Origin: an uncultured Pelagibacteraceae bacterium
GTDB taxonomy: Bacteria > Pseudomonadota > Alphaproteobacteria > Pelagibacterales > Pelagibacteraceae
DNA length: 64,000 nucleotides
NCBI GenBank assembly: GCA_902577075.1
Contig: CACGXV010000002.1
Coordinates: 326,001-390,000, forward strand
Reading direction: 5' to 3'
The position numbers and the translations under genes are program-made. Positions 36,556 to 46,369 of the stretch are shown here, in pieces. The notes under the pieces were generated by a model. It was not told the DNA's origin, ran no database searches, and worked only from the letters and a program-made list of their open reading frames with translations. The stretch's first letter is position 1; each line of letters begins with the position of its first letter.

Positions 36556-38537
36556 ATATTTTTTCTATTATCTACCAAACTATCAACCACTGAAGGATCT
36601 GCCAAGGTAGTCGTATCTCCAAGTTGACCATGCTCATTTGCTGCAATTTTTCTTAAAATTCTTCTCATTATTTTTCCAGATCTAGTTTTTGGAAGTCCTG
36701 GAGCAAACTGTATTAAGTCAGGTGTAGCAATTGGACCAATTTGCTTTCTAACCCATAGTTTTAAATCTCTCTCTAAATCAAGAGTACTTTTTTCTCCTGC
36801 ATTTAAAGTCACATAACAATAAAGTCCATTTCCTTTTATATCATGAGGATAACCAACAACTGCAGCCTCTGCTACTTTTGGGTGAGCTACAAATGCACTT
36901 TCTATTTCTGCAGTTCCTAGGTTATGTCCTGAAACTATTATAACATCGTCAACTCTTCCAGTTATCCAATAATAACCATCTTTATCTCTTCTGCATCCAT
37001 CTCCAGTAAAATATTTTCCATCAAATTGTGAAAAGTAGGTATCTATAAATCTTTGATGATCTCCGTAAACAGTCCTCATTTGTCCTGGCCATGATTGTGC
37101 AATACACAGTCTACCCTGCGCCTCTCCTTTCATAACTTTTCCATCTTTATCAAGAATTTCTGGTTTAATTCCATAAAATGGTTTTGTAGCAGATCCAGGT
37201 TTTAAATCTATCGCTCCTGTTTGTGGACTTATCAAAATCCCACCTGTCTCAGTTTGCCACCAGGTATCAACAATTGGACATCTACTATCTCCAACAGTTT
37301 TAAAATACCATTCCCAAGCTTCTGGATTAATTGGTTCACCAACAGTGCCTAAAAGTTTTAGAGTTTTTCTAGATGTTTTCTTTACAGGTTTATCACCTTC
37401 TCTCATCAAAGCTCTAATTGCTGTTGGAGCTGTGTAGAAAATATTGACTTTATATTTATCAACTATTTGCCACCACCTAGATGTGTCAGGATAAGTAGGT
37501 ATTCCTTCAAACATTATTGTGGTTGCGCCATTAGCAAGTGGACCGTAAATAATATAACTATGTCCCGTAACCCAACCTATATCAGCTGTGCACCAGTAAA
37601 TATCTTTAGGTTTATAATTAAAAATATATTGGTGAGTCATTGATGCATAAACCATATATCCACCGGTTGTATGTAGTACACCTTTTGGTTTTCCAGTTGA
37701 ACCGGATGTGTAAAGAATGAATAATGGATCTTCAGCATTCATTTCTTCAGGCTCACATTTTGCTGAGACTTTACTTGTCATTTTGTGATACCAAACATCA
37801 CGATCATTGTACCAATCAATTTTTTTGGTACCCGTTCTCTTTACAACGATACATTTCTTTACGTTGGGACAGCTCTGTAAAGCTTCATCTGTAATAGATT
37901 TTAAGGGGATTGTTTTTCCACCTCTTACTCCTTCATCTGCTGTTATCACGTAATCTGATTCACAATCATTTATTCTACCCGAAATACTATCTGGTGAAAA
38001 ACCTCCAAATATTATGGAGTGAACTGCACCAATTCTAGCACATGCAAGCATTGTGTAGGCAAGTTCTGGTATCATTGTAAGATAAATTGTTACTCTATCA
38101 CCTTTTTGAACTCCCAGATTTTTTAATCCATTTGCTGCTTTTGAAACCTCTTTATGCAGTTCTTTATATGTAATTTTTTTTTGAACTTTAGGATCATCCC
38201 CTACCCATATAATTGCTGTTTTGTGAGCATTCTTTTTAAGATGTCTATCAATGCAATTCGCTGAAGCATTTAAAGTACCATCATAGAACCATTTGATATG
38301 AACATCATCTTTACTATATTTAACGTCTTTAATTTTTTTATAAAGTTTAATCCAATTAATTCTTTTTCCTTCTTTTTTCCAAAATCCATCGTTGTCTTTA
38401 ATCGACTCGTTATATTTCTTTATGTATTGAGATTTATTAACGGTAGCTTTACTTATCCATTCTTTCTTAGTTTTATAAATTATCTCTTTAGGTTTTTTAG
38501 AGATTACTTTTTTTTTAACTTTTTTTTTCTTAAGCAT
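36552..38537 (-). CDS. acs: Acetyl-CoA synthetase (AMP-forming)
   Basis: Acs activates acetate to acetyl-CoA through acetyl-AMP. The 661 aa protein has the AMP-binding motif [25 protein letters not shown], the hinge region [18 protein letters not shown], and [10 protein letters not shown] with the lysine that is acetylated in other species. It has a lysine-rich N-terminal extension of about 20 residues. It is near the sodium symporter pair, so the two probably serve acetate uptake and use. Confidence 0.97.
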   Translation of the reverse strand: MLKKKKVKKKVISKKPKEIIYKTKKEWISKATVNKSQYIKKYNESIKDNDGFWKKEGKRINWIKLYKKIKDVKYSKDDVHIKWFYDGTLNASANCIDRHLKKNAHKTAIIWVGDDPKVQKKITYKELHKEVSKAANGLKNLGVQKGDRVTIYLTMIPELAYTMLACARIGAVHSIIFGGFSPDSISGRINDCESDYVITADEGVRGGKTIPLKSITDEALQSCPNVKKCIVVKRTGTKKIDWYNDRDVWYHKMTSKVSAKCEPEEMNAEDPLFILYTSGSTGKPKGVLHTTGGYMVYASMTHQYIFNYKPKDIYWCTADIGWVTGHSYIIYGPLANGATTIMFEGIPTYPDTSRWWQIVDKYKVNIFYTAPTAIRALMREGDKPVKKTSRKTLKLLGTVGEPINPEAWEWYFKTVGDSRCPIVDTWWQTETGGILISPQTGAIDLKPGSATKPFYGIKPEILDKDGKVMKGEAQGRLCIAQSWPGQMRTVYGDHQRFIDTYFSQFDGKYFTGDGCRRDKDGYYWITGRVDDVIIVSGHNLGTAEIESAFVAHPKVAEAAVVGYPHDIKGNGLYCYVTLNAGEKSTLDLERDLKLWVRKQIGPIATPDLIQFAPGLPKTRSGKIMRRILRKIAANEHGQLGDTTTLADPSVVDSLVDNRKNI

Positions 38538-38547
38538 GAATTTTTTT

Positions 38548-38970
38548 TTAATTAATTCTACCCATCTTCAAAATTATTTTCCAGCTTTTAGTATCAATAG
38601 GCATAACAGACAGTCTACTTTGTCTAATTAGAGATAAGTTCTCCAAAGCCTTAGTTTTTTTGATGTTTTCAAGTGTTACAGGATTTTGAAGTTTACATTT
38701 AAATCTAACTTTAACTGCAACAAACCTTTTTTTCTTATCAGTTGGATCAATAAATGCTGTTTTAACAACTTCGACAATACCAACTATCTCCTTTCCAATA
38801 TTAGAATGATAAAAAAAACAAAGATCTCCTTTTTCCATTTTTTTTAAGTTATTTGCTGCTTGGTAATTTCTTACCCCATCCCAGTCGGAACCTTTTTCTC
38901 CAGCTTTGATTTGTTGATCAATTGACCACACATCCGGCTCAGATTTTAAAAGCCAATAAGATTTTGACAT
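38548..38970 (-). CDS. EVE domain protein
   Basis: The 140 aa protein is a full EVE (PUA-like) domain: [38 protein letters not shown] and GIVEVVK are all conserved (like human THYN1). EVE domains bind modified bases in DNA or RNA; the bacterial stand-alone form's target is unsettled. It precedes acs by 10 bp on the same strand. Confidence 0.93.
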   Translation of the reverse strand: MSKSYWLLKSEPDVWSIDQQIKAGEKGSDWDGVRNYQAANNLKKMEKGDLCFFYHSNIGKEIVGIVEVVKTAFIDPTDKKKRFVAVKVRFKCKLQNPVTLENIKKTKALENLSLIRQSRLSVMPIDTKSWKIILKMGRIN

Positions 38971-39010
38971 AATTTATAAAATTTCTTAAGTTATATTGCA
39001 ATATAAGTAA

Positions 39011-39205
39011 ATGGTAAAAAAATTTGGAAAAAAACAAAAATAGAAAAAAGCAATAATACTCGAAAACATCAAAAAAATAAGTAAGGTTTTAATATCTCAG
39101 GTTCCAGAAAATTTAAAATTAAATGGTCTTACATCTGATATGCGACATTTAAAATCTTCAAAAATTAAACTAAAAAATTATATAGAATTTTGTAATTTTT
39201 CTTAA
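39011..39205 (+). pseudogene. Possible small gene interrupted by an amber codon
   Basis: From an ATG at 39011 a frame runs to TAA at 39205 with one in-frame TAG at 39041-39043. After the TAG it encodes about 53 residues that look protein-like (for example KISKVLISQVPENLKLNG and SDMRHLKSSKIKLKNYIE). I recognise no family. It may be a dead gene, the remnant of a longer one, or chance. The rest of 38971-39249 is AT-rich without other features. Confidence 0.3.
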
Positions 39206-39249
39206 CTTTTTAAAAATAAATTATTTCTTAGGCTTTTATTAAAATAAAA

Positions 39250-39750
39250 ATGTGCAATATAGTAATGAAAATCACAAAAATTATATCAATAACTTTATTA
39301 TTACTTTTTTCAAGCTTAACAAGTATCACTTATGCTGAAACTTTAAAATTCTCTGCTTCTACGTATGAAGGTGAAGTTAAAAAAGGAAAAGCGCATGGTG
39401 AAGGTACTTTTATTTTTTCAGATGGGTCTAAATATGAAGGTAAAGTTTCTAAAAATAGAATTCATGGCAAAGGTAAATACACAGATTCCCAAGGTAAAAT
39501 TTATGAAGGTAAGTTTAGCTATGGAACTTTAAAATTAAAGATAGATAAAAATACTAGATTCCTTATCAAAATTAAACCTAAAACAGGCTTTGAAACTTAC
39601 CCTGAAATGAAAGGTACAGGTACTGCATCATCAAAATGGTTTAAGGCTGAGAAAAACGCTTCAGGTACTTATGAACTAACCGATGAAGGAAAAGCAGAAT
39701 TAGCAATGGAAATTGCAAAAGGCACTTCTTCTGGTGGTTCTGGATATTAA
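39250..39750 (+). CDS. Exported MORN-repeat protein
   Basis: The 166 aa protein has a signal peptide (about residues 1-29) followed by three MORN repeats: YEGEVKKGKAHGEGTF, YEGKVSKNRIHGKGKY and YEGKFSYG. The C-terminal part is of unknown type. MORN repeats bind lipids or serve as spacers. A second ATG at 39265 is also possible as start. It stands alone between divergent and convergent neighbours; function unknown. Confidence 0.8.
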   Translation: MCNIVMKITKIISITLLLLFSSLTSITYAETLKFSASTYEGEVKKGKAHGEGTFIFSDGSKYEGKVSKNRIHGKGKYTDSQGKIYEGKFSYGTLKLKIDKNTRFLIKIKPKTGFETYPEMKGTGTASSKWFKAEKNASGTYELTDEGKAELAMEIAKGTSSGGSGY

Positions 39751-39946
39751 TTTAATTAACCAAATACCAACATCAAAACCCTTACAAATTAATATTATAA
39801 AACGTACTATTTGATTTAGTATATTTAGACATACATAAAAAAATAAATCAATACTGTTTCTCATATATATAAATTAAATAGTTGATAGAGGTCTATAGGG
39901 TCTTATGAAATTTAGTGATTGTTTGATTGATTAATCAATACTGTAT
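39751..39946. repeat. Non-coding stretch with a 12-base direct repeat
   Basis: This 196 bp gap separates the convergent MORN and tsaD-small ORF genes. AATCAATACTGT occurs twice (39846-39857 and 39933-39944), and the second copy overlaps a 14-base perfect palindrome ATTGATTAATCAAT (39926-39939), followed by a T-run. The gap may hold terminators for one or both strands. No gene is recognised in it. Confidence 0.45.
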
Positions 39947-40063
39947 TTAATTTTTTTTCTTTTTCTTTTCTTTTTTAAGTTTTCTTTTTTCCTTTAAAGA
40001 AAGTTTAGCTTGTTTCATTACGCTAGCGTCCTTAAATGATTTACCACTATATCTTTTTGACAT
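39947..40063 (-). CDS. Small basic protein (38 aa) coupled to tsaD
   Basis: Directly after the tsaD stop (TAA then ATG without a gap), a 38-codon frame starts MSKRYSGKSFKDASVM and ends in a lysine-rich tail (KEKRKLKKEKKKKKN). The zero-gap spacing suggests translational coupling. The first 20 residues are not low-complexity, which argues for a real gene. I know of no family; binding to nucleic acid would be a guess from its charge. Confidence 0.5.
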   Translation of the reverse strand: MSKRYSGKSFKDASVMKQAKLSLKEKRKLKKEKKKKKN

Positions 40064-41137
40064 TTATAATTTCACTCCTGCACCTTTTAAAAATTTTGCT
40101 TTTTTATCAAGCAATAGTCTTGGACTTGCTGGTAGATCTAAATTATCAAATTTTTTTATTTTATACTTTTCAAGACCAACAAGTGCAATCATGGCAGCAT
40201 TATCTCCACATAATTTTGGTTCTGGAAAAATTGCTCTAAAATAATTTTTTCTACATACTTTTATTAATTTTTTTCTAATACCTTTATTAGCCGCAACACC
40301 TCCAGCCATTACAAAAGCTCTATTTTTCTCTTTGTTAATTTTCTTGAATTCATCAAATGCTATTTGAGTTTTTACTTCTAAAATTTCTTCAATTGTTTTT
40401 TGAAATGAAGCTGCAAGATCATATTTCTCCTGCTTAGATCTTATAGAGCTTGATATCCTTAAAATTGCCGTTTTAAGACCTGCAAATGATAAATTACATC
40501 CTCCTTTATTTATAATTGGTTTGGGAAGTTTATATTTACTTGCATCTCCCTGTTTAGCAAAATCTTCTAACTTTGGTCCTCCTGGAAATTCAATTCCTAA
40601 AAGTTTTGCGGTTTTATCGAATGCCTCTCCTAATGCATCATCAATTGTTGTTCCTAACCTTTTGTATTTTCCAAGCCCATTCACACTAAGATATTGAGTA
40701 TGCCCACCCGAAATTAATAATAATAAATATGGAAAATCTAACTTTGTTTTAAGTCTTGGACTTAAGGCATGTCCTTCAAGATGGTTTACACCTATAAAAG
40801 GAATATTTAAGCTAGCAGATAAAGCTTTACCAAAATTTAAACCAATAGTTAGACAAACAATTAAACCTGGGCCAGATGTTGCAGCAACTGCAGAAACATC
40901 GTTCAAATTCACACCACTTTCAGTAACTGCTTTTTTTGCAATTAAATCGATTTTTTCAACATGAGACCGAGCTGCAAGCTCAGGAACTACACCTCCAAAT
41001 TCTTTATGAATATCGAATTGACTTGAAACTACATTAGATAATATTCTTATCTTACCATCTTTATCTTCTTCTATTATTGATACAGCGGTTTCATCGCAAC
41101 TTGTCTCAATTCCAAGGATTATTTTTTTTTTATTCAT
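40064..41137 (-). CDS. tsaD: tRNA N6-adenosine threonylcarbamoyltransferase TsaD
   Basis: TsaD transfers threonylcarbamoyl to A37 of tRNAs reading ANN codons. The 357 aa protein shows GIETSCDETAVSI, AATSGPGLIVCL, the metal-binding NHLEGHALSPR, LLLISGGHTQY and the later GGVAANKGIR and CGDNAAMIA. It diverges from hemC over 54 bp, an arrangement common in alphaproteobacteria, and is followed without gap by a small basic ORF. Confidence 0.98.
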   Translation of the reverse strand: MNKKKIILGIETSCDETAVSIIEEDKDGKIRILSNVVSSQFDIHKEFGGVVPELAARSHVEKIDLIAKKAVTESGVNLNDVSAVAATSGPGLIVCLTIGLNFGKALSASLNIPFIGVNHLEGHALSPRLKTKLDFPYLLLLISGGHTQYLSVNGLGKYKRLGTTIDDALGEAFDKTAKLLGIEFPGGPKLEDFAKQGDASKYKLPKPIINKGGCNLSFAGLKTAILRISSSIRSKQEKYDLAASFQKTIEEILEVKTQIAFDEFKKINKEKNRAFVMAGGVAANKGIRKKLIKVCRKNYFRAIFPEPKLCGDNAAMIALVGLEKYKIKKFDNLDLPASPRLLLDKKAKFLKGAGVKL

Positions 41138-41191
41138 AAATATTTATAATTAATACAATTAATCTATAAGAATGTAATAAAAATAAGAATT

Positions 41192-42103
41192 ATGAAAAGA
41201 GATAAATTTATCATTGGAACTCGCGGAAGTAAGTTAGCTCTAATTTATACTGAAAAAGTGACTAAGTTTCTTAAAAAAGTTTCATTAACTCACGTAGAAA
41301 TAAAACAAATAATAACAAGTGGAGATGAAAACCAAAATGATAGGTTGTCAAATATTGGTGGGAAAGGCTTATTTTCAAAAAAAATTGAAACAGAGTTAAT
41401 TAATCACAAAATAGATATAGCAGTTCATGCTTTAAAAGATATGCCAACGATTGAAACTGAGGGTTTGATAACTAATTTTTATTTAAAAAGAAATTCACCT
41501 AATGAAATATTTATTAGCAATAATAATATTAAGTTCCAGGATCTTAAACCAAATTCAATTATTGGTACTTCTTCATATAGAAGAGAATATCAACTCCAAT
41601 GTATTAGATCAGATCTAAATTATAAATTAATAAGAGGTAACGTCGATACTAGGATCAAAAAGTTAGAAAATGGAGACTACGATGCAATTTTACTTTCTAA
41701 AGCGGGTATTGAGGCTTTGGGATTAGATAATAAGATTACTCAGGAATTTAATACAGAGGAACTTATACCATGTGCTGGACAAGGAATTATTGCAATACAA
41801 TGTAGAGAAAATGATCCAGAAATAATTAATATATTGGAAAAAATTAACGATAATCAGTCAAGAATAATTGCAAATGCTGAAAGGAATGTTTTGAAAATTC
41901 TTGAGGGCGATTGTGATACAGCAGTTGGTGTTTATGCAAAAATTAGCAAAGATATTGTAAATATTAAGGCAGAACTTTTTTCAGTTGATGGCAAACAGAG
42001 ATTTTATATTGATGAAAGTGAAAATAAAAAAATGATAAATGATCTAAGTATTAAGATTGGAGAAAAATTAAAATCAGAATCAAAAGGATCATACAAAAGG
42101 TAG
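41192..42103 (+). CDS. hemC: Porphobilinogen deaminase (hydroxymethylbilane synthase)
   Basis: HemC joins four porphobilinogens to hydroxymethylbilane. The 303 aa protein begins IIGTRGSKLAL and has HALKDMPT, GTSSYRREYQL, IRGNVDTR, and LEGDCDTAVGVYA with the cysteine that holds the dipyrromethane cofactor. hemD follows by 1 bp. With hemE/H/J near the origin, most of the late haem pathway is in this window. Confidence 0.98.
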   Translation: MKRDKFIIGTRGSKLALIYTEKVTKFLKKVSLTHVEIKQIITSGDENQNDRLSNIGGKGLFSKKIETELINHKIDIAVHALKDMPTIETEGLITNFYLKRNSPNEIFISNNNIKFQDLKPNSIIGTSSYRREYQLQCIRSDLNYKLIRGNVDTRIKKLENGDYDAILLSKAGIEALGLDNKITQEFNTEELIPCAGQGIIAIQCRENDPEIINILEKINDNQSRIIANAERNVLKILEGDCDTAVGVYAKISKDIVNIKAELFSVDGKQRFYIDESENKKMINDLSIKIGEKLKSESKGSYKR

Positions 42104-42104
42104 A

Positions 42105-42803
42105 ATGCATATTTTATTAACAAGGCCGCTAGAAGATAGTAAGGAATTAATCTTAAGATTTAGTTCTCTGGGGCACAATGTTTCTCATTTACCAGTAATA
42201 AAAATTAAACCAATTCAATACGATGAACCTGACTATAGCCAATTCAAAGGAGTAATATTTACCAGTTCCAATGCCATAAAGAATTTAGATTTAACTAAAG
42301 TTGATAAAAAAATTGAATGTTATTGTGTTGGTTCTGCAACAGAAAAAGTTGCAAAGTTGAATGGTTTTCAAAATATAATCTCTGCAGAAGGAAGCGTAAA
42401 TAATTTGAAAGAACTAATATTACAAAACTTTGATTCAAAAAATGGATCACTTCTTTACGTAAGTGGAGAAGTAGTTTCCAGTAGGTTAGACAAAGATCTT
42501 ATTTCAGAGGGTTATTCTTTAAAAAGATTGATTAACTATAAAGTTTCTTCAACTCTAGAAATAAAAGAGGAATTCAGAGTAGAACTAAAAAAGTCAATTC
42601 CTGACATAATTTATGTTTACTCAGAAAATAGTGCTAAGAGTTTATTAAATTTACTTAAAAAATATGACCTTTTAGATAGTTGGATGGATACTAATTTGAT
42701 GTGCATGGGTGAAAAATCATCATCAATTTTAAATGAGATCAAGTGGAAAAAAATTTTTCTATTTAATCCTGGTGAAGAAGAGTTTTTGCTATATAAAATT
42801 TAG
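42105..42803 (+). CDS. hemD: Uroporphyrinogen-III synthase
   Basis: HemD inverts ring D and closes the macrocycle. The 232 aa protein is divergent, as usual in this family, but has the ILLTRPLEDSKEL start, FTSSNAIKNL, YCVGSATEKVAK and VYSENSAKSLLNLL, all typical. Its position directly after hemC supports the call. It stands 2 bp before the mechanosensitive channel gene. Confidence 0.9.
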   Translation: MHILLTRPLEDSKELILRFSSLGHNVSHLPVIKIKPIQYDEPDYSQFKGVIFTSSNAIKNLDLTKVDKKIECYCVGSATEKVAKLNGFQNIISAEGSVNNLKELILQNFDSKNGSLLYVSGEVVSSRLDKDLISEGYSLKRLINYKVSSTLEIKEEFRVELKKSIPDIIYVYSENSAKSLLNLLKKYDLLDSWMDTNLMCMGEKSSSILNEIKWKKIFLFNPGEEEFLLYKI

Positions 42804-42805
42804 CC

Positions 42806-43891
42806 ATGGATGTTTTTGATAATTTTACAGGACTTTTTCTATCAGTTTGGGAAAAAGGAATATTGGGTGTTAACTTTGTAGAGATCTTAATAGGTCTTGG
42901 GATATTCTTTATATTTCTAGTTTTTAGAGGCTTGATTAGTAAATTAGTAATAAGAAAATTAGAATTAATTTCAAAAAGAACCACCAATAAACTTGACGAT
43001 ACTTTTGTTAAGGCAATGGAGGGACCAGCTAGATTCCTTCCAATTGTTTTAGGGGTATTTTTTGCGAGTTATTATATGTCTTTTTCAGAAGACACCAGAT
43101 TATTTTTAGATAATGTAAATAGAACTTTAATTACAATTCTACTTTTTTGGATTATCCATCAGATAATTGAGCCAATCTCTTACATTCTTAGTGGTTTTGA
43201 TAAAATTTTAACTAGAGAACTCATCGGCTGGATCATTAAATCACTCAAAATTTTAATTTTAATTTTAGGTGCTGCAGCAGTTTTAGAATTATGGGGAATA
43301 AAAATTGGCCCAATAATAGCCGGACTAGGTTTATTTGGTGTTGCTGTTGCATTAGGAGCTCAAGATTTATTTAAAAATTTGATTTCAGGAATTTTAGTTC
43401 TTGTAGAGAAAAGATTTAAGATGGGTGATTGGATCGAAGTTGAGGGAATAATTGAGGGTGTAGTAGAAAAAATAGGTTTTAGATCAACCGTAATAAGAAA
43501 ATTTGATAAATCTTTAGCTATTATTCCTAATTTTCAGTTTGCAGAAAACGCTGTTATTAATAAAAGTCAAATTACTAATTGGAGAATTAGTTGGACTATA
43601 ACTCTTCAATACGACTCTACGGTAGCTCAATTAAAAACTATTAGAAATGAGATAGAAAATTTCATTAATAACTCTGAAGATTATGAAGCAGCTGTTGGTG
43701 TATCAGTTAGAGTTGATAAATTCTCTGATAGTTCGATAGATTTGTATGTGAGATGTTATACCAAAACAAACAGTTGGAGTGAAATGTTAATGGTTAAGGA
43801 GAGACTTGCAATAAGAATAAAAGAAATTGTAGAAAGTAATAAAGCTTCTTTTGCTTTTCCAAGCACGTCTATTTATGTAGAAAAGAAATGA
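42806..43891 (+). CDS. mscS: MscS family mechanosensitive ion channel
   Basis: The 361 aa protein has about four to five membrane segments, the pore-lining glycine/alanine-rich helix (GLGLFGVAVALGAQDLFKN) and the beta domain (GDWIEVEGIIEGVVEKIGFRST). MscS channels release solutes on osmotic downshock. A yggT gene overlaps its stop by 4 bp, so they are coupled; both lie between hemCD and folD. Confidence 0.93.
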   Translation: MDVFDNFTGLFLSVWEKGILGVNFVEILIGLGIFFIFLVFRGLISKLVIRKLELISKRTTNKLDDTFVKAMEGPARFLPIVLGVFFASYYMSFSEDTRLFLDNVNRTLITILLFWIIHQIIEPISYILSGFDKILTRELIGWIIKSLKILILILGAAAVLELWGIKIGPIIAGLGLFGVAVALGAQDLFKNLISGILVLVEKRFKMGDWIEVEGIIEGVVEKIGFRSTVIRKFDKSLAIIPNFQFAENAVINKSQITNWRISWTITLQYDSTVAQLKTIRNEIENFINNSEDYEAAVGVSVRVDKFSDSSIDLYVRCYTKTNSWSEMLMVKERLAIRIKEIVESNKASFAFPSTSIYVEKK

Positions 43892-44178
43892 TAGCTATAT
43901 TTTATTTAGTTCTTCAACTTTTAAAACTATATTCTTATGTTGTAATAGCCAATGTCGTTATTAGCTGGTTAATAGCTTTTAATGTTTTGAATACTTCGAA
44001 CAGATTTGTTTATTCAATTTTAGAATTTACATATAAGTTAACTGATCCAATTCTCAATAAAATCAGGGGTTTTTTACCTAGCCTTGGTGCTTTTGATATA
44101 TCGCCAATCATTCTTCTTTTGTTGATATGGTTTATAGAAATGTGTATGAAGCTCTACATAGCACCACTAATTTTTTAA
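43888..44178 (+). CDS. YggT family membrane protein
   Basis: The 96 aa protein has two membrane segments and the family patterns TDPILNKIRGFLPSLGAFDISPI. YggT proteins are found in most bacteria and plastids (CCB3-like); their role in bacteria is not settled. It overlaps mscS by 4 bp and precedes folD by 4 bp. Confidence 0.9.
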   Translation: MIAIFYLVLQLLKLYSYVVIANVVISWLIAFNVLNTSNRFVYSILEFTYKLTDPILNKIRGFLPSLGAFDISPIILLLLIWFIEMCMKLYIAPLIF

Positions 44179-44182
44179 TATC

Positions 44183-45031
44183 ATGATTTTAATTGACGGA
44201 AAAAAACAATCAGCTGAACTAAGAGAAGAATTAAAAAAAGAAGTTGATAGTTTAAGACAAAAACATAATAAAGTTCCAGGCCTTACAGTAATTTTAATTG
44301 GAGACTTAGCACCAAGCCAAATTTATGTAAGAAATAAAGAAAAGTCAGCAACACAAGTTGGTTTGAAATCAGAAGTTATAAAATATCCAGCTACAGTAGA
44401 TGAGAAAACTGTTTTAAATAAAATAGAGGAACTCAATAAAGATGAAACAGTCTCAGGAATTTTAGTCCAATTACCATTGCCCAAACATATCAATAAGCAA
44501 CATGTTATTGAAACTATCTCACCACACAAGGATGTAGATGGTTTGCATCCAATGAATGTGGGCAATCTATCGTCTGGATATCAAGGATCAATTCCTTGTA
44601 CACCACTTGGATGTTATTACTTATTAAAAAAAATTGAACCTAACTTATCGGGAAAAAAAGCGGTCATGATTGGTAGATCAAATCTTAATGGAAAAGCTAT
44701 GGCTCAGCTTTTACTTCAAGAAGATTGTACAGTAACGATTACTCATTCAAAAACTAAAGATCTTCAGCATGAGTGCTTAGAGGCAGATGTGATTGTTGCT
44801 GCAGTTGGAATTCCCGAACTTATAAAGGGAGATTGGGTAAAAAAAGATGCAATAGTTATAGATGTTGGAATAAATAAAACAGAAAATGGTATAGTGGGTG
44901 ATGTAAATTTTGAAGAAGTTTCAAAAGTTGCGAAAGCTTTAACGCCAGTTCCAGGTGGGGTAGGACCTATGACAATTGCATGTCTTTTAAAAAATACAAT
45001 TGAGTGTTTCAAAAGATCGTTAAATAATTAA
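44183..45031 (+). CDS. folD: Methylene-THF dehydrogenase / methenyl-THF cyclohydrolase
   Basis: FolD interconverts 5,10-methylene-THF and 10-formyl-THF. The 282 aa protein has the catalytic region VGLKSEV and SQIYVRNKEKSA with the conserved tyrosine and lysine, GILVQLPLPKH, DVDGLHPMNVG, the NADP-binding GRSNLNGKAMA and PVPGGVGPMTIA. One-carbon units made here can feed PurH and SAR11-type C1 metabolism. Confidence 0.98.
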   Translation: MILIDGKKQSAELREELKKEVDSLRQKHNKVPGLTVILIGDLAPSQIYVRNKEKSATQVGLKSEVIKYPATVDEKTVLNKIEELNKDETVSGILVQLPLPKHINKQHVIETISPHKDVDGLHPMNVGNLSSGYQGSIPCTPLGCYYLLKKIEPNLSGKKAVMIGRSNLNGKAMAQLLLQEDCTVTITHSKTKDLQHECLEADVIVAAVGIPELIKGDWVKKDAIVIDVGINKTENGIVGDVNFEEVSKVAKALTPVPGGVGPMTIACLLKNTIECFKRSLNN

Positions 45032-45037
45032 AGATTA

Positions 45038-46096
45038 TTGCAAAAGTTAGCAATTTTAATTCTTATTTTTTTTATCTATAATTCTTTATCATTAGCTATG
45101 GAAAAAATACCTTATCATCACTTACCAGACGGTAGCTTCAGAAACCCAGAGGGCTCACCTAAGAGAAATTCTAATTTCAAATGGTCTTTTAAAGTATTCA
45201 ATAAAGAAAAGAAAAAACTTAATATGTCTATTCCCGAGGATCATGTCATTGATAAACAAAGAGTTCTTTCAAATTTAGATAATTTAAAAAATGATGATTA
45301 TGTCGGTTGGATTGGACATGCAACTTTCTTAATTAACCTAGGAAATACAACAATTATAACTGATCCTGTCTTTTCAAAAAATGCAGGTCCACTAATTTTT
45401 GGTCCAAAAAGATATGTTAAAACAGCACTAGATTTAAATGAAATTCCTAGGACAGACTTATTTCTTTTAACTCACAATCATTATGACCATCAAGATATGA
45501 CTACAATAAGAAGATTTCCTTTTAAGGATGCAAAAGTTTTACTTCCTCTAAAGCTTGGAAAGTATTTCACGCGAAATAGCTATAAAGATGTGAAGGAAAT
45601 GGATTGGTATGATGAAATTAAAGTTAATGAAGACCTTAAAGTAACATTGTTACCAGCAGTTCACTGGTCAAAAAGAAGCTTAACAGATACAAACAAAACT
45701 TTATGGGGAAACTTTTTAATTGAGTACAAGAATAAAAAAATACTCTTTGCTTGTGACACTGGTGTTGGAAATATTTATAAAGAGTTAGGTGAAAAATATG
45801 GGCCTATTGATTTAACATTAATAAATATTGGTGCATATAATTTTTATCCATTATCACCTAATAAAGATAAATCCTCTTATCATACCAATCCCGAAGAGGC
45901 TTTAAGTATTGCAAGAGACCTTAAAAGTAAAAAAGTTTTAGGGATGCACTGGGGTACTTTTGTTTTATCCTTAGAGCCAATAATGGAGCCACCAGTTAGA
46001 TTTAAAGATAATGCAGAAAAATATGGTTTTAAAAAAGAAGATGCAATTATTTTTAAAATTGGTGAATTTCAGTCTTTAAAAAATTTAGGAATTTAG
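45038..46096 (+). CDS. Exported metallo-beta-lactamase-fold hydrolase (NAPE-PLD like)
   Basis: The 352 aa protein has a signal peptide followed by an MBL fold: GHATFLINLGNTTIITDPVF, the metal motif LTHNHYDHQD, LPAVHWSKRS, FACDTG and GMHWGTF. This arrangement fits the NAPE-hydrolysing phospholipase D / UlaG-like group that acts on lipids or sugars. The start is TTG at 45038; the signal peptide supports it over the later ATG. It lies 6 bp after folD. Confidence 0.85.
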   Translation: MQKLAILILIFFIYNSLSLAMEKIPYHHLPDGSFRNPEGSPKRNSNFKWSFKVFNKEKKKLNMSIPEDHVIDKQRVLSNLDNLKNDDYVGWIGHATFLINLGNTTIITDPVFSKNAGPLIFGPKRYVKTALDLNEIPRTDLFLLTHNHYDHQDMTTIRRFPFKDAKVLLPLKLGKYFTRNSYKDVKEMDWYDEIKVNEDLKVTLLPAVHWSKRSLTDTNKTLWGNFLIEYKNKKILFACDTGVGNIYKELGEKYGPIDLTLINIGAYNFYPLSPNKDKSSYHTNPEEALSIARDLKSKKVLGMHWGTFVLSLEPIMEPPVRFKDNAEKYGFKKEDAIIFKIGEFQSLKNLGI

Positions 46097-46328
46097 CAAC
46101 AGCCGCAAGTTTTTTTTTGCTTACTTTTTTCATCTTTTAATAGTTTTTCTTCAGCTTTTGCTATTTCTATCTCTCTTGCACTTTCTTCTAAAGCAGTTTT
46201 TTCTTGCAAAAGTTTGTTTTCAAATATGCATAAAGAGAGTTAAAGCCTAGCTTAGAAGCTTTGTTTTCTTCGTAGTTTCTTCTTCCTTTTAAATTTTCAA
46301 TTAATTCTAATATCTGTGGGTTTTGCAT
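46093..46328 (-). pseudogene. Small CGCC-tailed gene with a one-base frameshift
   Basis: From the ATG at 46328 the frame reads MQNPQILELIENLKGRR, then NKASKLGFNSLYAY, and then breaks; the next frame continues directly with ENKLLQEKTALEESARE and ends KTCGCC then TAA at 46093. Inserting one T in the T-run near 46222-46225 would restore a single 78 aa frame reading SLYAYFENKLLQ. So it is a gene with a frameshift or a sequencing error. The CGCC tail could bind metal. Its end overlaps the upstream convergent gene by 4 bp. Confidence 0.65.
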
Positions 46329-46369
46329 ATTATTTTTATCTCATAAATTAAAAAAATTTCAATCACAAT

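Noticed and set aside
38298-38555. Plus-strand phenylalanine-rich frame opposite the start of acs
   Set aside because: It is the reverse complement of the lysine-rich acs N-terminus, is low-complexity and has no motif.
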